Assembly: GCA_963691705.1 (NCBI GenBank)
Contig: OY829538.1
Location: 75,646,781-75,710,780, forward strand
Direction of reading: 5' to 3'
From: Viola odorata
Taxonomy: Eukaryota > Streptophyta > Magnoliopsida > Malpighiales > Violaceae
DNA: 64,000 bases
How positions within the stretch are numbered: position 1 is the first letter of the stretch; the number at the start of each line of letters is the position of its first letter. A model generated the notes under the pieces. It made no database searches. It was given only the letters and a program-made list of their open reading frames with translations, and was not told the DNA's origin. The translations under genes were made by a program, and so were the position numbers. Of the stretch, positions 36,756 to 48,632 are shown in pieces.

Positions 36756-38207
36756 ATTCTAAAATATAATACAATTACAAATAATTGAAAAAACTATTAT
36801 AGGTAAGTTACCATAATAATTTAGACTTGGTAATTCTTATAGGTTATATTTCATTAGCCTGTACCAAGCAAATAGCACATGAACATTGCAGTAACCATAA
36901 TAGGAGGAAAGACAATCGTAACAGAATAGTTTTATTTAGATAATAAATTGTTGAGGGACAAATGGGAAAACACCATAAATACATTACTGTCTCAAACATG
37001 TTTAAATTACTTGTAATTTACAGGGTTATTTAACACTTCAGAAATTTCAGCTCACTCATAGACTCATAGAAGAAGTAAAAGGAGGAAAAGCCAAACACAC
37101 CATCCAAACAGAACACTGTAGTAAAGCCAAATTACAACAGAACGCAGCACACAGAAAGGAAGACAACAAAATTGGAATTTTGTTTTTCTTGCTGTTATTT
37201 ACAAGTATTTGATCAACAGATATATGGCGATAACCAAAACTGCAATCCCAACAACGGATAAAAGCATACACATGCAGGTGCAACCACCCTTCGTACGCTT
37301 ATTCAAAACAGCCAGATTCTTCTGCACACGCTGTAAAAGCGAAACATAAACCAAGAAATGTGATGTTAAATTCTATGTCAGACATCCAGGCTTAAAGAAC
37401 AACAAAAGGGATGCATGTGTGTGTGCGCGCACGTCACAGAATTGGATGACCCCAAGTATACCGTGAACCATGCTCTGTTTACGGTATGTTGTAATTATAA
37501 TGTACAATCAAACAGAGTGAATCATGGTTAAGAACCGTACTCGTACATAATAATTCAGCATACGATGAAGCATTCAAAATGTTCATAATACTGCAATTCC
37601 AAGTAGCGCAGCATCATTCTAAACAATGATGACGCTCATTTCTTAGTTTTCTGGCCCAACTGACGTTTCACTTATGTCATCACAAAGTATGTTCACAAAA
37701 ATCCTCTTTTTTTCAACCATAAGCTAATTGCTACCAGAAGAAACAGTGTGAAACCCAACACATTGTTCTGGGAATAAACACAAATACTTGCTAAAGGAGT
37801 AAATAAAAGATAATGGTCTTACACGCAAGCGGGAGTCTGTGACATCCACATGCTGGTCCAAGTTATCCTGCATAACAGAAGAGTGAAAGGCAATAATGCT
37901 TTTAGACCCAGAATAGCTGAAGTATTTAATTGGGTTATTGATTCAAAGGGGAAGAAATGAAAAATTAAATGAAGCATGTAAGAGAACCATACAATAAGTC
38001 CAGTGTGAAGATCAAGTTCCTCATTGACAGCTAAGGCAATGTGCTTCGTACTCATCACTGTCTCCTCCAACTTGTCAAGGCCCTCATCTTGCTCTGCATC
38101 AAAAACAAAAAATATAAGAATCTGATATCTCAAGAAAATTCATATATGTGCCACTAATACCAATCATCAAGGACAAGAACTGGTGGCATACCTCTAATAA
38201 TTTGACG
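36756..38207 (-). repeat. Source segment of the 6-kb duplication
   Basis: 3' flank plus exons 5-3 and the end of exon 2 of the SYP5 gene; matched by 6005-7455. Its left edge lies just upstream of the CPSF30-like 5' leader, so the duplicated block starts at the intergenic boundary. Confidence 0.9.
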
Positions 38208-39165
38208 CTGAAGACCAACAACACCGTGGTTGTCCAAGCCAGTTGTTCTGCTCATGGCATCAGCTTGCTTTATTTCTGGACCAAGCAAGCTGTCTCTATT
38301 GGCAAAGTTCGACATGTTCAATGTGGAAGCCATTTGGTTCACTTTTGTTCTCAAATTTGCAATCATGTCCCTTCGACGGTTCATCTCTTTCTCCGATCTG
38401 TGTATCACAAAATACATATGTAGAAAAGAGTTAATGTCAGTAATGTTACATTTAGTAATGCTAAGGCCATGCACTCATCCGGTTTGAACAACTAGACATC
38501 ATAGGAAGTAGGAAACAAAGCATTCACAACTCATGTAAGAAATCTGTCCCTATACCATATAATCCTGCAACTCAAACTAACACTACCAACAATTTCTGAG
38601 GGGAAAGTTAGGACACTGATTAATGCAAGAACCAAGCTGACATACAAGCATAAAATCCAACATAACAGACAAAAAAATTGAGATAACAATCCCAAATCTC
38701 ACATACTTGACTATGAAGCAGCCTTAAGATAACAACTAGTTGTAAGACTATGATTATTCTTCAATGCAACACCAAAACACATACAAAACACAAACCAAGG
38801 AGGAATTCAATGCATCGCTACTGACTACACTTTCTGCAAATTAAAGCTTCAGTTAACATCAATGGCCGCAAAAATCGACAATTCGCCACACGAATAGATA
38901 ACACACAAATGGCTGAGACGTGTAAACAGAAAAAAAAGAATACCCACGTTTGCTGCTTGCCGGGAAGTTTTGTCAAGAGGGACTGCAAACTATCAACCCG
39001 AGTACCCAAAATCGTGATCTTCCTCCGTATAGCGGAAGCATGACGCTGCGTTTCGGGCCCTGATGCAGGAAACGAACTCCGTTCCGATATCATACCACTG
39101 ATGTCATCAGCAATCTTAACTGCCTCGTTGTACTCCTTCACCCAGGTGTCCCCTGACGACGCCAT
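37199..39165 (-). CDS. Qc-SNARE, syntaxin of plants 5 family (SYP51/52-like)
   Basis: Exons are 39165-38948 (218 bp), 38397-38192 (206), 38093-37993 (101), 37867-37823 (45) and 37330-37199 (132), totalling 702 bp or 233 residues; Arabidopsis SYP51 has about the same length. The N-terminal domain (MASSGDTWVKEYNEAVKI, SAIRRKITILGTRVDSLQ, RRDMIANLRTKVNQMA) is followed by the SNARE motif (about 142-200), the Cys cluster GGCTCMCM and a C-terminal anchor (SVVGIAVLVIAIYLLIKYL). SYP5 proteins act in fusion at the prevacuolar compartment and vacuole. All introns are GT-AG. Oddity: the SNARE centre reads EELDLHTGLI where Arabidopsis SYP51/52 have LQTRLI, so the zero-layer Gln is His171. A 5'-UTR intron (donor AAGGTAAACG near 39316) is likely. 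The ATG sits just before the conserved N-terminus. The gene's 3' part was copied to 6005-7455. Confidence 0.92.
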
Positions 39166-40708
39166 GTCACCTAAACCTAAAAGGTCAAGAAAACACCTGA
39201 TCTGAGCCAAAACAAGAGCACACAACAGAACCAAACCCTAAACTAAAAGCAGTAGTACCGTTAAGCGCGTTATTCAATTGGACTGGGGAAAAAGGAAGAA
39301 AATCTATTCGTTTACCTTCGATTTAGAGAGGAAAAGAATTGGGAATTTGATACGGTGGAGTAAAGACAGGGGTGGGTGGCGGAGTTTGTCCGGCACCGTC
39401 GTCGTTTCTCAAAGAACCAACCCGTTAAAATCGAATCCCTCTCTCCACCTCTAATCTATAATACGGTACTCACAGACTCCGTTACTTCCGTTATTTCGGC
39501 GACTGCGACAACCATAATACCCGCCTTTTTTAATTTTTGCACTTTACCTTTACCTTACTTTCTCTTTAGTTTTTAGTTTTTCTTTTTCATTCCATAAAAA
39601 TCAAGAATTTTCTAAAATTTATCAAAAATGAATCACCTTCTCCTGAGCTTAAATGTGATTATATAAACAACCATACTATCATATTTTTTATTCCGACAAA
39701 AAAAAATTAAAATACCCGCATGCATATAAATCAAGTAGCAGGGATTGATTTAACTTGATCGTAGGTCTCAAGTTCGAGCCTTACACGTAAATCAAGTGGC
39801 AAAGATTGTTTTCGTTTAATTAAAAGTCTCAATTTCGAGCATTGAACATGCCGATGCATTAAAATTTATAGAGAGAGTTTTATCGCCCTTCAATATCTTC
39901 CATAACTCGAGTCTAGAATATCAACACTTAATATGGTGACAAGATACTGGATAGTCTTCATTAAGATTTTTTTTTTAAAAAAAAACTTAGCTTCTTGTAA
40001 AATGATTAGCAACAAATGGATGTAATTTCATTCTTTATTTACATTATGGAACCTAGCAGTTGCAACACTGTCAACAATGGCGACATTGCACAAATTCCTA
40101 ACACCAAATAAATAAAACTAACAAAAAGTGGGAATTGAGAGTTTCTAATGACAAAATAGATACTTTTCTTTACTCTAAAAAAGTTTCAATAGCAATTTTC
40201 TTATCTAAAAGCTGCCTAGCTATTTACCAAAGTTTTCAGTTTCTCCTCTCCTAAAATGAACCTTCAACAAAGAATTCCAGATTTTTTCTTTAAAAAAATA
40301 AATCAAGGCATCAATGTATCTCCTAGTACAATGCACAAGTTGGGTGCAGAGGCACTACAAACCCACAATCAATTCGTCCCCTGACGAAAGAGTTGTCACT
40401 GTGCTTGTGTTCTCTCAGGCTCCATGGAAGCATGGTAACGCCATAGTTCCCTCACCATGAACTTTAGCCACATGCTGATAACGCCAGTGGGACTCCGACG
40501 GTATTTTCTGGTTGAGATTCCTTGATAACACCTGTGACAATTCCATGAGTAAATTAATGTCTTAGAATTCTATGTCAAAAGTTAGTATCTAGGGCTGCAG
40601 AACTTAACAGCCAGTAGAGAAGAACACGGTGATTTATGTCACATACTCAAAATGGAAAAAGATCCTAACACAAATTGACAAATTGAATAACATTATTACC
40701 TCTGCGAG
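39166..40708. other. Intergenic: SYP5 leader and formin 3' region
   Basis: Holds the SYP5 5' leader (to about 39400) and AT-rich DNA. A degenerate direct repeat with AAATCAAGTGGCAAAGATTG and CAAGTTCGAGCC lies at about 39728-39850, possibly of dispersed-repeat origin. Sequence below 40709 is probably the formin 3' UTR. No other gene is seen. Confidence 0.5.
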
Positions 40709-43700
40709 TTAACTTTCATCATCTGAGCTAGAACTAAAATTTTCATTTCGTCGCTCTGCAATTGCAGGAAATAGTCGTTGACGAAGGTCAGGTGGAGGCT
40801 GTTTAGGGGAATCAGAGACAGAAGACGTAGAAGATGCTTCCTTTTTCAGTGATCTTGCTGGCCTCTTTAGTGCTTCTCTGACCTCCTTGCACACTTTATC
40901 CAGTATTATCAAAAAGTCCCGTATTATGATGAATAAACGTAAGCCCTCATCTTTTCCTGCATTCCCATGGAAGTAATCACCAGTACTCTTCACCAAAACC
41001 ATAATTCTCTTTTCTTCCTCCAGTAGTGACATGATATCCACCTCAGCATTCTGCACAAAACTTTTCAATGTTTCATGGAACCCACTATCTTCCTCTAAAC
41101 TCTTCATTTCTTTATTTAGGAATTCCCTGGTTTTTAATAAAGAATGTCCAAGTTTTGCAACACTTCCTCTTAAGGTATCTACATCTATAACTGCTGCTTT
41201 CTTGACATTTTCTAGTTCGCTGCTCAAACGAGAAACTGCTTGAAGACCAAGGTTACGATAGTGCTCTTCTGTATCAGGTGTAATCTCCTCCAAAAGATCA
41301 TCAGTTCTGACACTGATGTTTGAGAGGCTACGACTCTCTCGTGCAGCGCGAGCAGCTCGTGCACCTTCAGTGCGTACTATCTCCTGCACAACGAAATGCA
41401 AGAGCGTGGTCTTCCCATCCGTTCCCTTTACATCAGATAATTTCAAGAGTGTATCAAGCTTGAACGCTTGTGCACCACCTCGGAATGTCCCAACATTCAT
41501 TCGGTTGCCTGTTTTAAGAACAGCTTCTAAAATCTTGAGGAACAATCGGCTGCTTCTGAGTTCCTTGCAAGCAACCTACAATGTAAAGTATGGAATGTGC
41601 ATTTGATGTTAGCGACTGCAACTTCAAGAAATGATCAGAAACAAATGTTGAGTGATACAACAATCAGAAATAAAATATCAAAACTAAGGCCCATAAAAAG
41701 CCGAGAGCCTCCGAAAGGCAAAATATCAATTGCATAACCGCATGTATGCCTTTAAGCAGAATTTACATTGTGTGTGTCTCCACGTATGAACCTTGTTTTC
41801 CAAAATCCAACTTTACATGATACTAAATGAAAGTTGTTCATGACTTTAAGTGAGGGGTGGCTAGGCTCTTTAAAGCTAAAAAATGCATGACACAAGCATG
41901 CACTACAGAAGAAAACTAGGAAGACAAAAATGAAGGAGAATGCATTATCGAACATAAAAGTATTGTGTCGCAGGTTTCTACAGTTGAAGTACTTTGATCT
42001 ACATTCCAGATCAACATGTCTCGGGAATGTGATGCTGCCTAGACTAATCCAAAGGTGTTTGCTTCATCAGTTGACCCTTAAATGCCATGGTCAAAATTTC
42101 AACTACGAGTTTAGTATGGGACAACAAGCATAATATTCCAGCATATTTCCCAAACTACAATATTCAACTTTTATAGATTTATAAGATGGCACCAGAAACT
42201 GTCATAAAGTTAATAACCTGTTTAGATAAAGGGATTAAACTTAGAGATGCAACATAACATCAACTCATACCTCTAAGGCTTCAAAGGACTCTTTAGTAGT
42301 GGTAACCTCCTCCTGTAGAGTACACATGAAAAGCAGTGCTTCCAGTCGTTTAAAAGCAAAAGGAATGTCAACCAAAGCTTTTAGAAACCTCTCGGCAGGC
42401 CCAAGTTTAGAGAGTTCACCAGTGAACAACCTTAACTTTAGTTCCTCATCTGCTGTAGGTGCCATCTTCAACAATGTATGAAGGAGTTCTACAGGAAGCT
42501 CATTTCCTGATTTAACAAAGATAGGTTAGAACAATTTGATCAATTGAATCCAAGCATTGCCACTAAGAACACATCATATCCTCTGACAGGGTATTGACAG
42601 GTATCAAAACTAGTACACCCATCATAAATATTCCCCCCATTAACATATACACATGCATGTCTATTGCTTAGACGCAATTCATGAGAAGAAAAGGAGGGTG
42701 TAAATCACCTTCAGTAAGTGCATCACAGACTTCCTCTATTGTCACATTTAGTGCCCTAAGAAGAATTGACAAATTTTGAGCCTTCTTAGGATCAAGGAGT
42801 TGAATATACTGTGGTACTTGATCCTGTGAAGAGTCTCTCTTGTGTCCTTTTTGGCTATTCTCAGCAGCTGCACAACCGAAGAGTGTTTCTATCATCTCCT
42901 CATTGAACCTGTAAAATCAATCCAGTAGCAACAAGACTCAATGATTGATGCACAACGGAACAAGAACAATTTAGAAGAAAGACAATTAAATTCATAACTT
43001 ACTGAAATGATCCTGATTTAATCTGATGCCAAACCATTGATTGATCAGGGTTGGCCATAACTTTATCCCAGAAAAATGGTTTCAACTTGGCCTTAGACTC
43101 AGCACTACCCTCACTAGATGCTCCACCAGAAGGAAGTTTTGATCCTAGAGGTGGTCGAGGAGCCTTAGGACCTGTGGGCATCGGCGGAGGAGGGCGAGGA
43201 GCAACACCTGCCTTTGGAGGAGGTGGAGGGGGAGGACCAGGTTTCTTGCCAGGAGCCATAGGTGGTGGTGGAGGTGGTCCACGCACAGTTGGACCTGCAC
43301 TACCAGAGGCTTTTGGTGGGGGAGGTGGTGCAGGAGCAGGAGGAGGAGGGGGAGGGGGAGGATCTGCCCTGATGGGAGTAGGCCTAAGAGAAGCAGGTGG
43401 TTCATGAGGAAGGGGATCTGCCCTTCCTGGAGTAGGTTTGAGAGGGGTGCTAGCCGCCCTTCCAGGAGGAGGAGGTACCAGTCCATTAACAGCTCCATAA
43501 GATGAAGCTACATTAAGTGAGGTATGAACAGCATCAGAACCGTAATTGTTATCCAAAGATGAGCCCTTTTTTTTAAAGCTCGTATTATGGCTAAAAGATT
43601 GATGACCTAGCTTCTCTTCATTGATAGAATTTCCTAAACCATAAGGCTTATGAGTAGAACCTGGAAGATCAAAATTATAAAAAGTGTAAGTACCGTATCA

Positions 43701-45280
43701 ACCGAAAGCATTAATGAAGCAAAAGAAAAAAAGGCAGAGAAATGCATACCGCCAGTGTAGTCACTCAAGCTCAAGCTAAGAAGTGGCCTCTCATCAGTTC
43801 GCCGAGCCGCAGAACCTCTCCGACAAAACCTAGTACAGAAAAAGAAGAACAATGCAGCAGCGACAAATGACAAGGCAGCAGTCACAGCTACGGCAATAAT
43901 AATTGATTTATGGTTATTATTGCCAGCATCTTCCCCAACAAATGAACCAGGAATTGGACCTTCAGGAGTACTTTTTCCAGGAGGAGGTGATGTGGTTAGT
44001 TGAGGGAAAAATGGTTTTTCAGGAGGTAAAGCAGGGGCTGGAGCAGGAGCAGGAGCAGGAGACGCGGGAGAAGGTGCCAGAAGTGGGGGCAGGGATGGAG
44101 CTGGTCCTGGAGATGATCCAGAAATAGGGGATGGTGCCTCCACAATACTCTGAAGCAAATTCCTCATAGGAAAAACACGCCTATGAACTAATAAAGTAAG
44201 ATACTTGGTGTCACGAATATTAGAGTTCCCTTCATCTCTAGAAACATGGAACTCAAGATGGTTTTGTCTAATACAATCTAAAATAGTTTGCTTTAACTGG
44301 AGAGGCACAACCTTAAACAACTGCTGAATGGTTTCTTTAGCCAATGAACGAGATTTTGAATCAATTTCATTGGTCATACAAAAGGTTTCCTCTGGAAAAC
44401 ATAAATTGAGATCTGAATAGGCTTCTTTCAAACGAATAAAATCTAATCTGCAACTCATCCATAGTAGCTCTGCCTGAAAAGCAACAATCCCAACAAATTA
44501 CAGGTGTTTAAGTGAGCTTAAGCTACACACAGATTAAACCAGGCTTTAGCTGAGCTTTAAAAAGCAATGCATAAACTTGATTAGGATTGATGAAGCATTA
44601 AACATACAAGACCATCTGTGTGCTTGCGCAGGAGAGAAAGGGAAGAGAGAGAATATTAGTAGCATTATTGTTGACTGCTTGAACAAGAATAAATTTAAAC
44701 ACAATATTAAGTAGTTCCCACATTAAGGTTTTTATCACTTTTGAACAATTTTCCAGTAAATATGAACTCAGAACCAGAACTTAAATAAAACGCGAGGAAT
44801 TTCCTGAACTAAACTTCACAGCATGCTTCCTCAACCCAATAAAAATCATACACACTAAAGGGATTGCGTTAAATGACATAATCTAGTCAGTCCACAGTCT
44901 CCAGAAATCCTCAACAGCTAGGAATCTAAATTCTGTTACTAATTGATGCACTGTATTGGTCATCATAAAACAAGATAATGAAACTACCTAGCAAAATCAA
45001 TAAACTAAAAATCTTACTTCCAAGCAGCACACAGAAGCACGTGAAATCAAATAACAGCAGATAGAAAAGAAAATTGAAGTATTGTGCAGAGTCCTACCAT
45101 ATCCTCGTCAACCTCCCCAGTCACTGGATCCAATAGTTGTCTTAAGAGCGCATCCTCGGACAGCTTTGCATGCTCTAAACTCAACACCAGAGATGCGCAG
45201 AGCAGAATCACCAAAAGAACGAAACCATTCAACTTGATATTCAACATTTTTCCTTGGAAAAGCATTGTAGGCAGAGACAT
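40709..45280 (-). CDS. Class I formin, FH5-like
   Basis: Exons are 45280-45098, 44473-43750, 43660-43003, 42908-42709, 42506-42271 and 41575-40709, totalling 2868 bp or 955 residues with all phases consistent. Order of parts: signal peptide ([18 protein letters not shown]), extracellular region with a Pro-Ala stretch ([15 protein letters not shown]), one membrane helix at about 251-277 ([17 protein letters not shown]), a cytoplasmic linker, an FH1 region rich in poly-Pro ([16 protein letters not shown]), then FH2 from [14 protein letters not shown] through [20 protein letters not shown] to the end, DDES. Class I formins nucleate actin filaments at the plasma membrane; Arabidopsis FH5 acts in cytokinesis, endosperm and tip growth. 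A second in-frame ATG at 45247 would give a more typical signal peptide and 944 residues. It is intact, unlike the genes to its left. Confidence 0.92.
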
Positions 45281-47653
45281 TTTTTCTCATGTCATCAATA
45301 GCTAAACCCCTTATTGGAAGAAAAACCCTAGAGCACCCTCATAAACGTACAAAGGTTCAAGCTTGCTATGTTTGGCAGATGCTCAATCCAGCTTACAAAT
45401 ACAATATAGCAATAATCAGAAACAGGACCGAACACCAACGTGATATATATGCGAATCCTCAGAAACCCAGATGAGCTGGAAGCCTAAAGATCGAAACTTG
45501 AGAAAGAATTTGATATACTAAACAAAACCCAGAATGTATTTTCCCTCAGAAGACCAAAATACAGAATCAGATATGACAAAACCCAGGAAGAATCAATATA
45601 GATGAGCTGAAAGAGGTGGAGATGGCATAATAGAACCTGAACAAATGAGCCCTTATCTTAGTTTTATTGAACAAAACACGAAAATCCCAAATGCGAATAG
45701 GAACAACGATTATAAAATTCAAATTGAGATGGGTGTCCGCTTTACGACCAGATCCAACCAAAAGCAAAATAGCTCAAAAGAGAACGAAGAAGATTAGCTG
45801 TTGAGCGCGAGCCAAACGTGTTGACCCGCACAACAGCTCAAGGAAGAGGATTTTGCTGTTTTAGAAAGGGTCTTATTGGAAAAAAGGTGACGAAGAATTT
45901 TTGTTCAAGTAATTGTCAAAGATGATTTTTTTCTCAAACATATTTACGTTTTTTTAGGCAGTGAGAGACTGAGAGGGACGCGTAAAAGGAGGAGGCGCTA
46001 AAACGCTGCGGTGTATGCTAATGTTGTGTCGTTTTGTGTATAATTAGTAATAATTAGATTCGATTAATATTTTGATGACTTGCATTACTGTTGTTTTAGT
46101 CAAAAATCAGTCTTCAAATGAATGAAGTATATGTGGCAAGATGGGATCTACCCTAGAAAAAGGAAAATCTAAGTGGCACTGCATTCTTGAATTAGATTCG
46201 ACCATTGATGACTAAATTTCCTAGAATTGATTAGTTATAAAAAACAAAAAATAATACTCCCTCGGGTTCCTAATAAATGACTTCCTCACATTCCAATATT
46301 CAGTAGGTAACGCATATCGAGGAAGCCGGATGAGGTACTATTTGACCCCAAAAAAATTCGAATTTTTTTGTGAACGTACGTTAATCCTTAACGTACTTCC
46401 CAGAAAAAATTTGGGGCAAAATTGTCTCAAACAGTGAGTCTACCGACCCTTTTAAGATACGTGCCGAAACAGTAAAAGCAAATACTAAAACGACGTTTGT
46501 TTCGCATCGGAGGGAGTAATAATTAAACCAGAAGTAAACTGATATTGCTGCCGAAAATGGAATGTCACTTAGTTTATTTTCTTTCATGTTTCCTCTCCTT
46601 TTGCGGATTATGAATAGAGAGATTAACAAAGTGAATGCACTCATCCAAAAAAAATAACTCAAGTGGCAGTCAAAAGTCCTGTAATTAATATATAAATCCT
46701 TCCTTCTTTTCCCAGGAAACTTCAAATTGTTATTATATACAAATAAATTTCATTAAAGTTTCATATATGTCTGTCTTATGTAGTATTGTAATTAAATTAT
46801 TTGAGTAGTGGCTCTCATTTTTTTCTCCAACAGGAAAAGAAAAAAAAAACAACAATTATAAGATTCAATTGGGAGACCTAAATTCTTATTATTAGTTATT
46901 GAACCAATGTACTTTACGATGTCCTGTGCTACACAAAAGAACCGGGCAGTGACATCTGCTCTTTTCCAGATTTTGCTAGCTAGAAATGACAGAAGATCAA
47001 TGTTACAGAAACATAACAGATCTCACAGATAAAGAGAATGGGTTCCCGACTAGTAGCTCTTCCTCGAGCTCGCGGGGGAGAGACAGCTAATAGTGTTAGC
47101 TCGCGAACGAAGCGAGATCTTCTTGGGGAGTATAAGTTAGGGATCGATGAGTTTATTCCATTTGCTGATTGCTGATTGCTGAATGAAGTCCATCAGTAAT
47201 TGGCATAGCAAAGGAAATTCTAGCATCTAAGAAACTAATCCAGCTGCTTTCGGCAAAAAGCAGCTCCACTGATGCCAAAGTTAGACAGATATGCATTGCA
47301 ATGCACTGGAGAAAAAAAATGTTGACAATAATAGTGTATGAGAAGGTGCGACGTGACATTACATGTAAAAAAATATTCTCTCAAGATTCTCATCTAAAGG
47401 CTAGAGCAGGAGCTGCATTTCTATAAAACTTATCAGCAGATGAGATACATTTCTAGTGGATTTCCAATGACTAACCTGCTTACATGCTTACTCCAAGGCA
47501 AATATTCCTTCTTTGCTTTACATTCCACCAAATATTCTTCAGGAATTTGTTCCTGTTTTGTGGAAAGGACCCACTTTCCACTATAAGAACCCTAAGCCCT
47601 GCAAAAAAAATAATTCTCTGCAATTCTCTGTTCTAAGTTCCTAACAACCCATA
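45281..47653. other. Divergent intergenic region between formin and HSP21.7
   Basis: Contains the formin 5' leader and promoter (to about 46000), a Stowaway-like MITE (46255-46518) and the HSP21.7 promoter. No further gene is recognised. A GC-rich patch at about 47060-47125 has no obvious coding sense. Confidence 0.5.
46255..46518. mobile_element. Stowaway-like (Tc1/mariner) MITE
   Basis: The ends read TACTCCCTCGG on the left and CGGAGGGAGTA on the right, that is CTCCCTC inverted termini inside TA dinucleotides, the usual Stowaway arrangement. About 260 bp, no coding capacity. Confidence 0.75.
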
Positions 47654-48632
47654 ATGACAAGTTTTAGACAGCTTGAAGTTTATACAGAAGATCAAACTCA
47701 ACATAAATGGAGTGTCTCATTGAGCGAAGAAGTGTTCAAAAGATTCTTGTCTCAAGGAAGTTTACCAGTACTGCACAAGATTTTTGGGGAAGGATCTCTG
47801 TTCAGTCCTTTGTTGTTTGGGAAATTCTTTGATCCTTCTGATGCTTTTCCACTGTGGGAGTTTGAGTCAGAAGTCCTGTTATCGAATCTTCGGAGCTCCA
47901 GCAAGACTCGTGTGGATTGGCTTCAAATGGATGATGCGTATGTACTAAAAGCAGAACTACCTGGTAAGTATTTCCAGACTAAGCAGAACTACCTGGTAAG
48001 TATTTCCAGACTGAACTTTCAACCTGGAAAACAAAAACCCAGAATAGTACTGTAGAACTTAAGAACTGAAGGATTTAGGATTTTATCTTTTAGACAAAAG
48101 AACGCAGCAAACAGTTTCCTGCAAGATATTCCATCAAACACTCTGTATAAAATGACTTTTCGTTCAGTTACCTGGAAATAACTAAATTTGTTATTCGGAG
48201 TTGAATGGTACTTCCTAAGAAATAGGAAGAGTTATGTCTCGTATTCGAGTCTGTTTACATTTCTACCAGCAAGGCCAAAACTTGAGAGGTCTGAAACAGA
48301 AGCACCTTATTATACTGTGGTTTGTGACCTTTCTAAAATCTCATAATGCAGGTGTTGGGAACCATACCTTACAACTCTATGTTGAGAATGGAAAGGTGCT
48401 GGAAATTAGTGGGCAATGGAAGCAGCCAAAAGAACCTAAAACAGAAGATTGGAGATGTGGCCATTGGTGGGAACATGGGTATGTTAGAAGGATTGAGCTG
48501 CCAGAAGATGCAGAAGGGAGGAAAACTGAAGCATCTGTGAATAATAATGACATGTTCCTAGAAGTAAGAATTCCAAAGAACAATTTGGATTGTGAGGCTC
48601 CTCAAGGAGATGATGATGATGATGTTGCCTGA
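47654..48632 (+). CDS. Class VI small heat-shock protein (HSP21.7-like)
   Basis: Two exons, 47654-47963 (310 bp) and 48352-48632 (281), give 591 bp or 196 residues. The sequence follows Arabidopsis 21.7-kDa class VI Hsp (At5g54660): an N-terminus with YTEDQTQHKWSVSLSEEVF, then KIFGEGSLFSPLLFGKFFDP and SDAFPLWEFE. The alpha-crystallin domain follows (RVDWLQMDDAYVLKAELPG joined to VGNHTLQLYVENGKVLEIS, WWEHGYVRRIELPEDAE, MFLEVRIPKNN), then an acidic tail (GDDDDDVA). The intron is phase 1 within the Gly of LPG. The donor is inside a 32-bp tandem duplication, so a second, frameshifting donor lies 32 bp downstream. Small Hsps hold unfolding proteins; class VI members are cytosolic or unassigned. 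Confidence 0.9.
47950..48013 (+). repeat. 32-bp tandem duplication spanning a 5' splice site
   Basis: The unit begins AGCAGAACTACCTGGTAAGT and occurs twice in direct contact (47950-47981 and 47982-48013), with one difference in the last base. Each copy contains the exon end ACCTG and donor GTAAGT. Use of the second donor would add 32 nt and shift the frame. Confidence 0.95.

Noticed and set aside
39728..39850. Possible tRNA-derived SINE (GTTCGAGCC-like box B)
   Set aside because: Only a partial B box, no A box at the right spacing and no poly-A/TSD; left as a degenerate direct repeat.
43051..43407. Gly-rich plus-strand ORF of 118 codons
   Set aside because: Antisense shadow of the poly-Pro FH1 region of the formin gene.
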